Of a stretch of DNA of 64,000 nucleotides, positions 16,823-24,897 are shown one piece after another. Below the pieces are notes generated by a model that saw nothing but the letters and a program-made list of their open reading frames with translations, was not told the DNA's origin and did not search any database. How positions within the stretch are numbered: the stretch's first letter is position 1; the number at the start of each line of letters is the position of its first letter. Both the position numbers and the translations under genes were made by a program. Origin of the DNA: JAOXRU01 sp965247735 (GTDB lineage: Bacteria > Bacteroidota > Bacteroidia > Flavobacteriales > Flavobacteriaceae); the NCBI GenBank assembly GCA_965247735.1, contig CBDFHN010000002.1:2170001-2234000 (forward strand), written 5' to 3'.

Positions 16823-18100
16823 TTAGTTCTTATACACTTTTCCGTTTTTCATTACAAAGGTAACTTTTTCTAATGTTTTTATATCCTTTATTGGATTGCC
16901 ATCTACGGCTACAATATCTGCGAAAAACCCTTCTTTTAATTGTCCTATTTCATCCGCTACGCCAAGCAAACTAGCATTAGTAACCGTTGCTGACTGTATT
17001 GCTTCCATAGCAGGCATACCTGCCTCTACCATATAGCCAAATTCAATTGCATTAAGTCCATGTGGAAAAACACCCGCATCGGTACCAAAAGCAATGGGTA
17101 CACCCATTTTATAAGCTTTAGCAAAAGTACCTTGTATTTGTGGTCCTACCTCCCTAGCTTTTATTGCTACAACTTCGGGGAAATAGCCTTTTATCTCTGC
17201 TTTTTCTGCCACTTGTTTTCCTGCACTTATAGTTGGTACTAAATAGGTTTGGTGCTCTTTCATTAACTTCATAGTTTCGTTGCTCATAAAAGTACCGTGT
17301 TCTATGGTTTTTATTCCACCTTTTACTGCTCTTTGCATCCCTGCATCACCATGTGCATGTGCCGCTGTTAACATTCCGTAGTCTTTGGCTGTACTTACAA
17401 TCGCTTCAATTTCTTCTATAGTAAACTGTGGATTACTACCATTTTTTGCCACACTCAATACTCCTCCTGTTGCTGTTATTTTTATAACATCAGCACCATC
17501 TTTATAACGTTGACGGATTGCTTTTCTAGCCTCATCAGCAGAATTTACCACCCCTTGTTTTGGTCCAGGATCACCCATAAATACTTTTTTCATCCCATTG
17601 GTAGGATCTGCATGCCCTCCAGTAGTCCCAATAGCTTTACCAGCAGTAAAAATACGTGGTCCATCTACCAATCCCTTAGTAATTGCGTTTCGTAATGCTA
17701 TATTAACTCCAGTACCTCCTAAATCTCTAACCGTAGTAAAACCAGCCATTAAGGTACGTTTTGCAAAAACTGTAGAAGCAAAAGCAATATCTGCTTCATT
17801 ATCTAAGAACCTTTTTAAATATGAGTTTTTATTATACTCACTTTCGATATGTACATGTAGATCTATAAAACCTGGCAATACTGTTTTATCCTTTAAATCT
17901 ACTAGAACATCATTTGATGAACTTGGGGCTATATACCCGTTTTCTATGCTTTTAATTGTAGTTCCTGATACAATTATAGTTTTTTTGCTTAGCGTTTTAC
18001 CAGATTTCGTATCTACAATAGTTCCGCACTGTAAATAAATGTCTTGTGCGCTTACTGTTGTTACAACTAATAAAAACAGTAATAAAGAAAGCTTTTTCAT
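16823..18100 (-). CDS. exported amidohydrolase family protein
   Basis: The 425-residue product has a signal peptide (residues 1-18, VSAQD) and an amidohydrolase metal centre: HVH at His82/His84 after LPGFIDL, a KITATGG segment near residue 208 that supplies the bridging Lys, AAHAHGDAG near 246-254, an EHGTF His and the catalytic Asp in FGTDAG near 340. The arrangement matches the imidazolonepropionase/prolidase-like subfamily of dinuclear zinc hydrolases, many of which cleave Xaa-Pro or other dipeptides. The export signal points to peptide or amide hydrolysis in the periplasm. The substrate cannot be read from sequence. It is divergent from the MarR gene. Confidence 0.93.
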   Translation of the reverse strand: MKKLSLLLFLLVVTTVSAQDIYLQCGTIVDTKSGKTLSKKTIIVSGTTIKSIENGYIAPSSSNDVLVDLKDKTVLPGFIDLHVHIESEYNKNSYLKRFLDNEADIAFASTVFAKRTLMAGFTTVRDLGGTGVNIALRNAITKGLVDGPRIFTAGKAIGTTGGHADPTNGMKKVFMGDPGPKQGVVNSADEARKAIRQRYKDGADVIKITATGGVLSVAKNGSNPQFTIEEIEAIVSTAKDYGMLTAAHAHGDAGMQRAVKGGIKTIEHGTFMSNETMKLMKEHQTYLVPTISAGKQVAEKAEIKGYFPEVVAIKAREVGPQIQGTFAKAYKMGVPIAFGTDAGVFPHGLNAIEFGYMVEAGMPAMEAIQSATVTNASLLGVADEIGQLKEGFFADIVAVDGNPIKDIKTLEKVTFVMKNGKVYKN

Positions 18101-18189
18101 AAATTCATAATTAATAGTTCGTGCACTAAGATAGCTAAAAATGAATAATAGGATGTCACTTTTATTTTGTTGGCATTAATAGTTACCAC

Positions 18190-18217
18190 AAATATAATTA
18201 CCATGGTAATTATATTT
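18190..18217. promoter_or_regulatory. 28-bp perfect palindrome, likely MarR operator
   Basis: The bases 18190-18217 read the same on both strands, centred on CCATGG (core TAATTACCATGGTAATTA). The palindrome sits just upstream of the TATCTTTG -7 element, where a bound repressor would block RNA polymerase. Autoregulation by the MarR-family protein encoded next is the simplest reading. Confidence 0.75.
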
Positions 18218-18221
18218 TTTA

Positions 18222-18229
18222 TATCTTTG
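18222..18229 (+). promoter_or_regulatory. -7 promoter element of the marR-doxX operon
   Basis: TATCTTTG is an exact TAnnTTTG. No TTTG stands 19 bases upstream because the operator palindrome fills that place. If used, transcription starts near 18235 and the ATG inside the palindrome (18203) cannot be the start codon. Confidence 0.6.
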
Positions 18230-18250
18230 CAGCAGTTAAACAATTTAGTT

Positions 18251-18694
18251 GTGATTAGTAAACCTAAAAAAAACAATTTAGTTCCTGAGAAAATGCAAAT
18301 GATCGCAGAAATAGCGCGTACCTCTTCTTGGATTGCTAACAGGTATACTACCTTTTTAAAACCTTATGGGATTTCTACTCAACTTTTTAATATTCTTAGG
18401 GTATTAAGAACAGCTAATGATTGGATTACCATGAATGAAGTAAACGAATTAATGATTATAAAATCGCCTAATATTACGCGTTTAACAGATAAGTTAATTG
18501 ATAAAAAGTTAATTAGCAGAAAAAGAAGCACAACGGACCGAAGAGTTGTTTATGTAAAGATATTAGACGCTGGACTTAATTTACTCACCGATATTGATGC
18601 TAAACACGAAGGCATACAAAGTGAATATATGAATCAGTTTTCAGAAGAAGAAGCACTAATGATAACAGAAGTTTTAAAACGAATACGGAGCTAG
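18251..18694 (+). CDS. MarR-family transcriptional regulator
   Basis: A winged-helix regulator of about 147 residues. The core matches MarR proteins: the RTSSWIANRYTTFLKPYGIS dimer/helix region, a recognition region near SPNITRLTDKLIDKK, and the wing with RKRSTTDRRVVYV. The long open frame begins further upstream, but the promoter and operator at 18190-18229 lie inside that extension, so I place the start at GTG 18251, which gives the usual 20 or so residues before the first helix. ATG 18293 is an alternative. A DoxX-like membrane protein follows 114 bases later and is the likely regulated target. The inducer is unknown. Confidence 0.88.
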   Translation: MISKPKKNNLVPEKMQMIAEIARTSSWIANRYTTFLKPYGISTQLFNILRVLRTANDWITMNEVNELMIIKSPNITRLTDKLIDKKLISRKRSTTDRRVVYVKILDAGLNLLTDIDAKHEGIQSEYMNQFSEEEALMITEVLKRIRS

Positions 18695-18715
18695 AAAAAT
18701 TTTACTCTAATACTT

Positions 18716-18738
18716 ACCACGGTACATAACGTCGTGGT
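18716..18738. other. small inverted repeat between marR and doxX
   Basis: ACCACG (18716-18721) and CGTGGT (18733-18738) flank an 11-base loop. There is no T tract, so a terminator role is weak. The CCACG/CGTGG arms recall the palindrome of the array at 10.8-11.4 kb, but the similarity is short. Confidence 0.4.
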
Positions 18739-18808
18739 GATAATCAAATTAAATGCCAATAAATCAATTTCCTTAAAACAAACATCGGGGAGTTAAAATC
18801 TAAAAATC

Positions 18809-19186
18809 ATGAACAAAAAAGTCAAAATTATTTATTTAGTATCAACTGCATTGCTAACCCTCAATATGTTATTTAGTGCAGGCATGTATTTCTTAAACTA
18901 CGAAATGGTAGCAAAAATATTTGTTTTGCTATCCTTTCCTACATTTATCATCTACCCTTTAGCCATTGCAAAAATTTTAGGATTAGCAGCAATATGGTCT
19001 AATAAGTCCGAAAAGCTAAAAGAATGGGCTTATGCAGGTTTTGTTTTTGACCTTTTGTTAGCATCATTTGCACATCTAAATGCTGGTGACGGAGGATCTA
19101 TTCCTGCTTTTGTTGCCTTAGCAATAGTTAGTGTTTCGTATATATCGTATCGATTTCTTTTAAAAGAAAAGATAAAAACTGCTTAG
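18809..19186 (+). CDS. DoxX-like small membrane protein
   Basis: A 125-residue integral membrane protein with four predicted helices (about residues 7-29, 35-58, 69-88 and 95-118) and the DoxX-like layout, including AYAGFVFDLLLASFAHL and a glycine-containing loop (NAGDGGS). DoxX-like proteins are small inner-membrane proteins of mostly unresolved function, often tied to redox or sulfur stress and often controlled by MarR-type regulators, as here. The 3' half of this gene is duplicated at 34.9-35.04 kb, where the copy is decayed. This left copy appears intact. Confidence 0.85.
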   Translation: MNKKVKIIYLVSTALLTLNMLFSAGMYFLNYEMVAKIFVLLSFPTFIIYPLAIAKILGLAAIWSNKSEKLKEWAYAGFVFDLLLASFAHLNAGDGGSIPAFVALAIVSVSYISYRFLLKEKIKTA

Positions 19187-19203
19187 CAACTCATTTATAT
19201 CAC

Positions 19204-19234
19204 AAAAAAAGCGCCATATGACGGCGCTTTTTTT
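19204..19234. terminator. bidirectional terminator after doxX
   Basis: AAAAAAAGCGCC and GGCGCTTTTTTT flank a short loop, giving A and T tracts on both sides. It serves doxX on the plus strand and galE on the minus strand. The same hairpin stands at 35061-35091. Confidence 0.9.
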
Positions 19235-19261
19235 GTTTACTTCTATTATAATAGCTATAAA

Positions 19262-19431
19262 TTAGCTTCTAATCTTTTGTTCCCATTTCCAAGCTGAAGC
19301 CATAGCTTCATCTAATGTAGAAACTGCTTTCCAGCCCAATTCATTATTTGCTTTTGTAGTATCTGCATAAGCAGACATTATATCTCCTTCTCGTCTGTCT
19401 ACTACTTTATACTTGAGTTTTTCATCAGAAA
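19262..19431 (-). pseudogene. 3' fragment of galE
   Basis: Read on the minus strand, 170 bases encode the last 56 or so residues of UDP-glucose 4-epimerase, ending exactly as the complete galE at 35119 does, and nearly identical to it. At 19431 the match stops within the ISDEKLKYKVV part, and a stop codon follows in frame a short way upstream. There is no start codon, so it is a remnant left by the insertion of the neighbouring locus. Confidence 0.93.
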
Positions 19432-19948
19432 TCCTCTGGGAGGATATTCTTTTCTTTTAGGTAGTAAAGTACTTTTTGTTTCCCATTTTACGAAAAAATC
19501 CATCAAAAAAATATAATAATCATTCTGGCTAAAATACTATATCCAAAACTTATTGTTTGTTTGATAATCATCCAAATCTAGACGTTTTTACATTTGTCCA
19601 CAAACTTTATACTTGATCCAAAAACACCTCTTAAATAAGTTTCAAAACAAAAACCACTCTAAAATTCATGAATTTTAGAGTGGTTTTCCTCTTTATTGTT
19701 ATAATCAAATAAATCTATAGATATATTGCTCCAGCTAGCAATAGAATGTCATAAGTCTAACCTTTAAAAACTAACAAACAAAACAGGAGAATTTTAAAAC
19801 AATAGAAACTATCAATTAATCGCTAGCAGATAGTTTTTATCCCCAAATATTCTCCACAGTCAAAAGTATTAAAATATTAATACTAATGAAAAAGACAAAC
19901 CATTAAGAAATGGTGAACAATTAATTAACAAACTAATTATTTTAAATT
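19432..19948. other. intergenic region at the left end of the island
   Basis: No gene is visible. It holds the 38-base palindrome at 19650-19687 and then about 260 bases of AT-rich leader before susC. No clear TAnnTTTG box was found near the susC start, which agrees with an activator-dependent promoter. Confidence 0.55.
19650..19687. terminator. 38-bp perfect palindrome, terminator-like
   Basis: AAACCACTCTAAAATTC and its exact complement meet without a loop, with A tracts on the left and T tracts on the right. The structure would terminate transcription in either direction. No intact gene ends here, so it may be left from a lost gene or insulate susC from read-through. Confidence 0.7.
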
Positions 19949-22900
19949 ATGAAAGACTTTTTTAGCAAAAAAAAAATACTACTAGGGCTAATTCTAGTTT
20001 CTAACTTTATTTTTGCGCAAACCAATCCAATTACGGGAACAGTTACGGACGGAAACGGCGCTCCCCTTCCCGGTGTAAATGTACTCTTAGTAAATACCTT
20101 AAAGGGAACGCAAACTGATTTTGATGGAAAATATAGCATAGCAGCAAAAAATGGTGCTGTTTTACAATTTTCGTATTTAGGAATGGAAACTATTAGTGCA
20201 ACTGTTTCTAACTCCAATATTATTAATATTAGGATGAAAGAAGATTCTAATTTATTAGATGAAATTGTTGTAACTGGTTACACAAAACAAAACACCAGAA
20301 ACATTACAGGATCAGTAACTGTTATCAAAATGGATGACATTGCTGCTACATCTCCCGTTAGTGTTGAACAATCCTTACAAGGTCAGGCTTCAGGAGTTAC
20401 TATAGGTTCTCAAGGAGGACCAGGAGGTAACGCAATGGTAAGAATTAGAGGTTTTGCTACAATCAATAATAATGATCCATTGTATGTTATTGATGGTAAC
20501 CCTACAACATCTGGTTTAAACCAATTAAACCCTAATGATATTGAATCTATCCAAATTCTGAAAGATGCAGCTTCTGCATCAATATATGGTGTTGGTGCAA
20601 GTAACGGTGTTATTATTATTACCACAAAAAACGGAAAATATAATAATGCTACTAAATTAACATTTAGTGCTACCACGGGTATAGACTATGTGTCAAATTC
20701 AGATTTTCCTAAATCAATATCACCACAACAATTAGCAAATACTATCTGGAAACGTTCTCAAAATGATGGTACTGCTCCTTCTCATCCTCAATATGGTAGT
20801 GGATCTACTCCTGTATTACCAAACTATTTAACTCCAACAGGAGCAGATACGGCTAATGAATCAACTTACAATGCACTAACAAACAAAATAACAAAGGCCA
20901 ACAAATCGGGTACAAACTGGTTTGATGAATATTTTGACCCCGCATTAGTACAAAATTATAATCTAGGTGTTTCTGGTGGTTCTGAAAAGTCTAAATTCCA
21001 TTTAGGTGTTGGTCTTTTACAACAAGAAGGGATTGCAATAAAAACTTATTTTGATAGACTTAACTTAAGTTTAAGTTCAGAATTTAAAGTAAAAGAAAAC
21101 TTACGTTTTGGGGAAACATTAAACCTTTCCTTTTCTAAAAGTAACAACAATGTAGGTAACCAGTCTACTGGAGGTGATATCTCTTTTTTGTATAGAGCAG
21201 ACCCAATATTACCAATTTATGATATTGCTGGAAACTATGCAGGAACACAAAGTTCTGGCTTAGGAAATGGAGTTAATTCAATAGCTAACGCCACAAGAAA
21301 CAAAGACAATAACAATAGAACATTAAGAGCTATTAGTAGTTTTTATGGAGAGTATGACATCCTAAAAGATCTAACATTTAAAAGTAATATTGGTATAGAT
21401 TATACTGCTTTTCATGGATCTAGTTTTAACTTTATTAACCCAGAAGTAAGTGAACCTAGTGCTACAAATGGTCTAAATGAAAGCACCTATTATTCTACAA
21501 GAACAACTTGGTATAACACGTTAAATTACCGTAAGAGTTTTGGAAAACACAAAATAGATGTTCTTTTAGGTACAGAATTACAAAAATATTCGTTTAAACA
21601 ATTTGGAGCATCTAGATCTGTCTTTTTCACAAATAACCTTGACTACAGATACTTAAATGCAGGTACGGGAACTCAAACAAATTTTGGCTTTGGAGATAAA
21701 AGTTCTTTATTTTCAATTTTTGGAAAACTTGACTATAACTACAAAGACACTTACTTAGCTTCTGTAATAGTTAGAAGAGATGGTTCTTCAAAATTTGGAA
21801 CAGATAATAAATATGCAACTTTCCCAGCATATAGTGTAGCATGGAGAGTTTCTAATGAAGAATTCATGAGTGATGTTTCTTTTATTAGTGACTTAAAAAT
21901 CAAAGCAGGTTATGGTGAATATGGAAATCAAAGTATAGGATCTGGAAGAACATCTGATCTTTTCGGAAATAGTGAAACTACAAGTAGTTATGCTATTTCT
22001 GGTAGTAATAGCAGCGTAGATGCAGGATACTTTTTACAGTCTATCGGAAATAAAAATATTAAATGGGAAACTTCAACAAACTTAAATATTGGTATAGACG
22101 GTACGCTTTTTAATAACAAACTAAATTTTAGCTTTGAGTATTACAAATCTAAAACAGTAGATATGCTATTGCAGTTAAGATCCATACCAACCATAAACGG
22201 TACTGCAAGTGCTCCTTTTGGTAATATTGGAGAAATGGAAAACAATGGTTTTGATTTTTCTATTGGGTATAATGGGAACATTAACGAAGAATTAAAATTT
22301 ACTGCTTCTGCAAATATCTCTGCTTATAAAAACGAAATCACTAAGCTTAATGACGATCCTACTTATTTTATTCAAGGAAACGCAGCTAGAGAAACCTACC
22401 CATCTAGAACACAAGAAGGGCGTTCTTTAGCAGAGTTTCATGGTTTTGTTATTGATGGTATTATTCAAAACCAGACAGAAGCAGATGCTTCAGCTGATTT
22501 TGATGGTAAAGGAATTGGTACATTTAAATATAGAGATACAAATGAAGATGGAAAAATAGATGATGAAGACAGAGCTTATATTGGTAATCCACACCCAGAT
22601 TTTACTTACGGTGCAAATTTAGGTTTAGAATACAAAAACTTTGATTTATCGGTTTTTTTACAAGGAAGTCAGGGTAATGATATTTACAATTTCACCAAAT
22701 TCTTTACTGATTTTAATAGTTTTCCTGGAGGAAAAAGTAGTAGGTACTTAAACTCGTGGACTCCCGAAAACCCAAACGCTCAGTTACCAAAACTAACCAA
22801 TAGTCCAGCTCAACACTACTCTAGTGCTAGCAGCTATTATATAGAAGATGGATCTTACCTAAGATTAAAAAACATTCAATTAGGATACAACTTACCAAAA

Positions 22901-23110
22901 CAATTAACTGAAAAAATAGGCCTAACAAGCTTAAGAATATTTTTACAGGGTAAAAACTTAATTACCTGGACAAAATATTCTGGTTTAGATCCTGAGGTCA
23001 ATTTACAAAACTACGGTGGTGGCGGAAGCACAAACCTTGATATTGGTATTGACAGAGGTGCATATCCAGTTTCGAAATCAGTTTTACTAGGAATAAACTT
23101 AACATTATAA
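19949..23110 (+). CDS. SusC/RagA-family TonB-dependent outer-membrane transporter
   Basis: The 1053-residue product imports oligosaccharides across the outer membrane with TonB energy. It has a signal peptide (1-23), a carboxypeptidase-regulatory-like domain (about 28-105, TGTVTDGNGAPLPGVNVLL), a TonB-box region (LDEIVVTGY), the plug domain (about 110-235 with RIRGFATINNNDPLYVIDG and SASIYGVGASNGVI), and a long barrel ending in LLGINLTL. There is no N-terminal anti-sigma-interacting extension, so regulation is not of the FecI/FecR kind. The susD gene follows after 10 bases. The context with two GH92 enzymes points to mannose-containing glycans as cargo. Confidence 0.97.
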   Translation: MKDFFSKKKILLGLILVSNFIFAQTNPITGTVTDGNGAPLPGVNVLLVNTLKGTQTDFDGKYSIAAKNGAVLQFSYLGMETISATVSNSNIINIRMKEDSNLLDEIVVTGYTKQNTRNITGSVTVIKMDDIAATSPVSVEQSLQGQASGVTIGSQGGPGGNAMVRIRGFATINNNDPLYVIDGNPTTSGLNQLNPNDIESIQILKDAASASIYGVGASNGVIIITTKNGKYNNATKLTFSATTGIDYVSNSDFPKSISPQQLANTIWKRSQNDGTAPSHPQYGSGSTPVLPNYLTPTGADTANESTYNALTNKITKANKSGTNWFDEYFDPALVQNYNLGVSGGSEKSKFHLGVGLLQQEGIAIKTYFDRLNLSLSSEFKVKENLRFGETLNLSFSKSNNNVGNQSTGGDISFLYRADPILPIYDIAGNYAGTQSSGLGNGVNSIANATRNKDNNNRTLRAISSFYGEYDILKDLTFKSNIGIDYTAFHGSSFNFINPEVSEPSATNGLNESTYYSTRTTWYNTLNYRKSFGKHKIDVLLGTELQKYSFKQFGASRSVFFTNNLDYRYLNAGTGTQTNFGFGDKSSLFSIFGKLDYNYKDTYLASVIVRRDGSSKFGTDNKYATFPAYSVAWRVSNEEFMSDVSFISDLKIKAGYGEYGNQSIGSGRTSDLFGNSETTSSYAISGSNSSVDAGYFLQSIGNKNIKWETSTNLNIGIDGTLFNNKLNFSFEYYKSKTVDMLLQLRSIPTINGTASAPFGNIGEMENNGFDFSIGYNGNINEELKFTASANISAYKNEITKLNDDPTYFIQGNAARETYPSRTQEGRSLAEFHGFVIDGIIQNQTEADASADFDGKGIGTFKYRDTNEDGKIDDEDRAYIGNPHPDFTYGANLGLEYKNFDLSVFLQGSQGNDIYNFTKFFTDFNSFPGGKSSRYLNSWTPENPNAQLPKLTNSPAQHYSSASSYYIEDGSYLRLKNIQLGYNLPKQLTEKIGLTSLRIFLQGKNLITWTKYSGLDPEVNLQNYGGGGSTNLDIGIDRGAYPVSKSVLLGINLTL

Positions 23111-23120
23111 AATTATAAAC

Positions 23121-24806
23121 ATGAAAAAAAATATACTAACAGCATTATTAATTGTAAGTGCTTTTACTATTACTTCGTGTGATAGTGAATTAGAAATCAA
23201 CCCACAAGGTGCACTTACGGAAGAAGTTATTCCTCAAAATGAAGAATGGGTAGGTCAACAATTAATTAGCGCCTATGCTATGCTAGATGGTCATCCAAAT
23301 TACTTTTGGGCACCTGCATCAAACTGGGCATTAGGAGATGTTGCATCAGATGATTTTTACAAAGGATCCAGTAGTGGTGATCAACCACCTCTAAATGATG
23401 TGGAACGTTACACCCCTGGTACTACAAACATCTATTTATCAAGAAAATGGAATAGTGTTTATGATGGTATTAATAAATGTAATCAAACATTACGTTCTGC
23501 TAAACTTGCAATTGAAAATGGCACCGATGCTAGTAAAGTTGATCCATTAAGTGCAGAGGCACGCTTTTTAAGAGCACACTACCATATGGAAGCCAAGAAA
23601 TTATGGAATAACATACCTTACATTTCTGAAACTACTTTAGAAATTCCATCAAATGAAATTGATGCATGGCCAAGTATAGAAGAAGATTTGGTATATGCTA
23701 TCGCAAATTTACCAACTACACAAAATGATGCAGGAAGACCTACATCATGGGTTGCTAAATCTTATTTAGCAAAAGCGCATATGTTTCAAAAAGATTTTGC
23801 AGCTGCAAAACCTTTATTAGCTGATGTAATTGATAATGGTCCATTTTCATTAGTTGCAGCTTATCATGACAATTTTAATGGAGATAAAAACAATAATTCA
23901 GAATCTGTTTTTGCTGTTCAAAACTCTGTTAATGATGGTGGTCAAGGAATTTGGAATGGTAGTACTGGAAATAGATTAAATCACCCATATGCAGCTGACG
24001 CTCCTGGCGGTGGATGTTGTGGATTCTTTCAGCCAAGTCAAAATCTAGTAAATGCATTTAAAACAGACGCTACAGGTTTACCATTATTAGATACTTTTAA
24101 CGATGTAGATGTTATAAATGACCAAGATATTCCTTCAGATCAACCATTTACACCTTATACAGGAAATATAGATCCTAGGTTAGATTGGACTGTAGGAAGA
24201 AGAGGTATTGAATATTTAGGATGGGGAGAAATGCCTGGAATGAGATGGACAAGAGATCAAGGTAACGGGGGTCCATATGTAGGAAAGAAACATGAGTACT
24301 TAAAATCTCAAGAAGGTACCGTTTCTGCTAGCTTATCTGGTGCTTTTAACGCTATCAACACCCCTCTTATTAGATATTCTGATGTTTTATTATGGAGAGC
24401 AGAAATACATGCCGAAGATAATGAACTAGATTTAGCCAAAGATATTATCAATAAAATTAGAAATCGTGCTGCTAATCCAGATGGCTTTGTTAAAGACGCT
24501 AATGGAAATGACGCTGCTAACTATGTAATAGGAGAATACACTTCTTTCCCTTCAAAAGAGTACGCAATTAAAGCTGTACGTTTTGAGCGTAGACTAGAAT
24601 TAGCATCAGAAGGGCATAGATTTTTTGACTTAGTTCGATGGGAAATCGCAGAGCATGTTTTAAACAGTTATGTTCAATCTGAAGCTACCAAACGTGTATA
24701 CCTCAGTGGTGCAAGTTTTACAAATCAAAAAAGTGAATATTATCCAATTCCATTAGATGCAATTAATTCATCTAATAACGTATTAAAACAAAATAAAGGG
24801 CATTAG
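23121..24806 (+). CDS. SusD/RagB-family glycan-binding lipoprotein
   Basis: The 561-residue surface lipoprotein has lipobox ITSCDSE (Cys20) and forms the lid of the SusC transporter upstream. The N-terminal part shows the SusD TPR-like scaffold with SAEARFLRAHYHMEAKKLW, and the C-terminal end has the family signature around FERRLELASEGHRFFDLVRW (about residues 492-511) and YYPIPLDAIN. Length is normal. It begins 10 bases after susC, and an intrinsic terminator follows at 24832-24858, before the first mannosidase gene, so susCD can be made in excess over the enzymes. Confidence 0.97.
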   Translation: MKKNILTALLIVSAFTITSCDSELEINPQGALTEEVIPQNEEWVGQQLISAYAMLDGHPNYFWAPASNWALGDVASDDFYKGSSSGDQPPLNDVERYTPGTTNIYLSRKWNSVYDGINKCNQTLRSAKLAIENGTDASKVDPLSAEARFLRAHYHMEAKKLWNNIPYISETTLEIPSNEIDAWPSIEEDLVYAIANLPTTQNDAGRPTSWVAKSYLAKAHMFQKDFAAAKPLLADVIDNGPFSLVAAYHDNFNGDKNNNSESVFAVQNSVNDGGQGIWNGSTGNRLNHPYAADAPGGGCCGFFQPSQNLVNAFKTDATGLPLLDTFNDVDVINDQDIPSDQPFTPYTGNIDPRLDWTVGRRGIEYLGWGEMPGMRWTRDQGNGGPYVGKKHEYLKSQEGTVSASLSGAFNAINTPLIRYSDVLLWRAEIHAEDNELDLAKDIINKIRNRAANPDGFVKDANGNDAANYVIGEYTSFPSKEYAIKAVRFERRLELASEGHRFFDLVRWEIAEHVLNSYVQSEATKRVYLSGASFTNQKSEYYPIPLDAINSSNNVLKQNKGH

Positions 24807-24831
24807 TTGTTTATTTGAGTTTGTTTTGAGT

Positions 24832-24858
24832 GGGCAATATCTACACTAGATATTGCCC
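24832..24858 (+). terminator. hairpin between susD and the GH92 gene
   Basis: GGGCAATATCTA and its exact complement are separated by 3 bases and followed by TTATTTTAACCTTTT. A strong stem with a weaker T tract suggests partial termination or mRNA stabilisation of susCD. Confidence 0.75.
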
Positions 24859-24897
24859 TTATTTTAACCTTTTATTTTTAATATTCTTTAGCCTACA

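Larger units (their letters stand above)
18866..19431. repeat. left direct repeat flanking the GH92 island
   Basis: The segment covers the 3' two-thirds of doxX, its terminator and the last 170 bases of galE. Bases 19072-19431 match 34929-35288 over 360 bases with no gap and six differences that I counted. The part before that (18866-19071) matches 34804-34928 only loosely, the right copy being about 80 bases shorter. Confidence 0.95.

Noticed and set aside
17598..18038. 146-residue plus-strand frame within the amidohydrolase gene
   Set aside because: It is an antisense shadow of a gene with clear catalytic motifs; its composition mirrors the complementary codons.
18716..18738. Relation between the ACCACG/CGTGGT hairpin and the 10.8-kb array
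   Set aside because: Only six bases of each arm agree and the spacing differs, so chance cannot be excluded.
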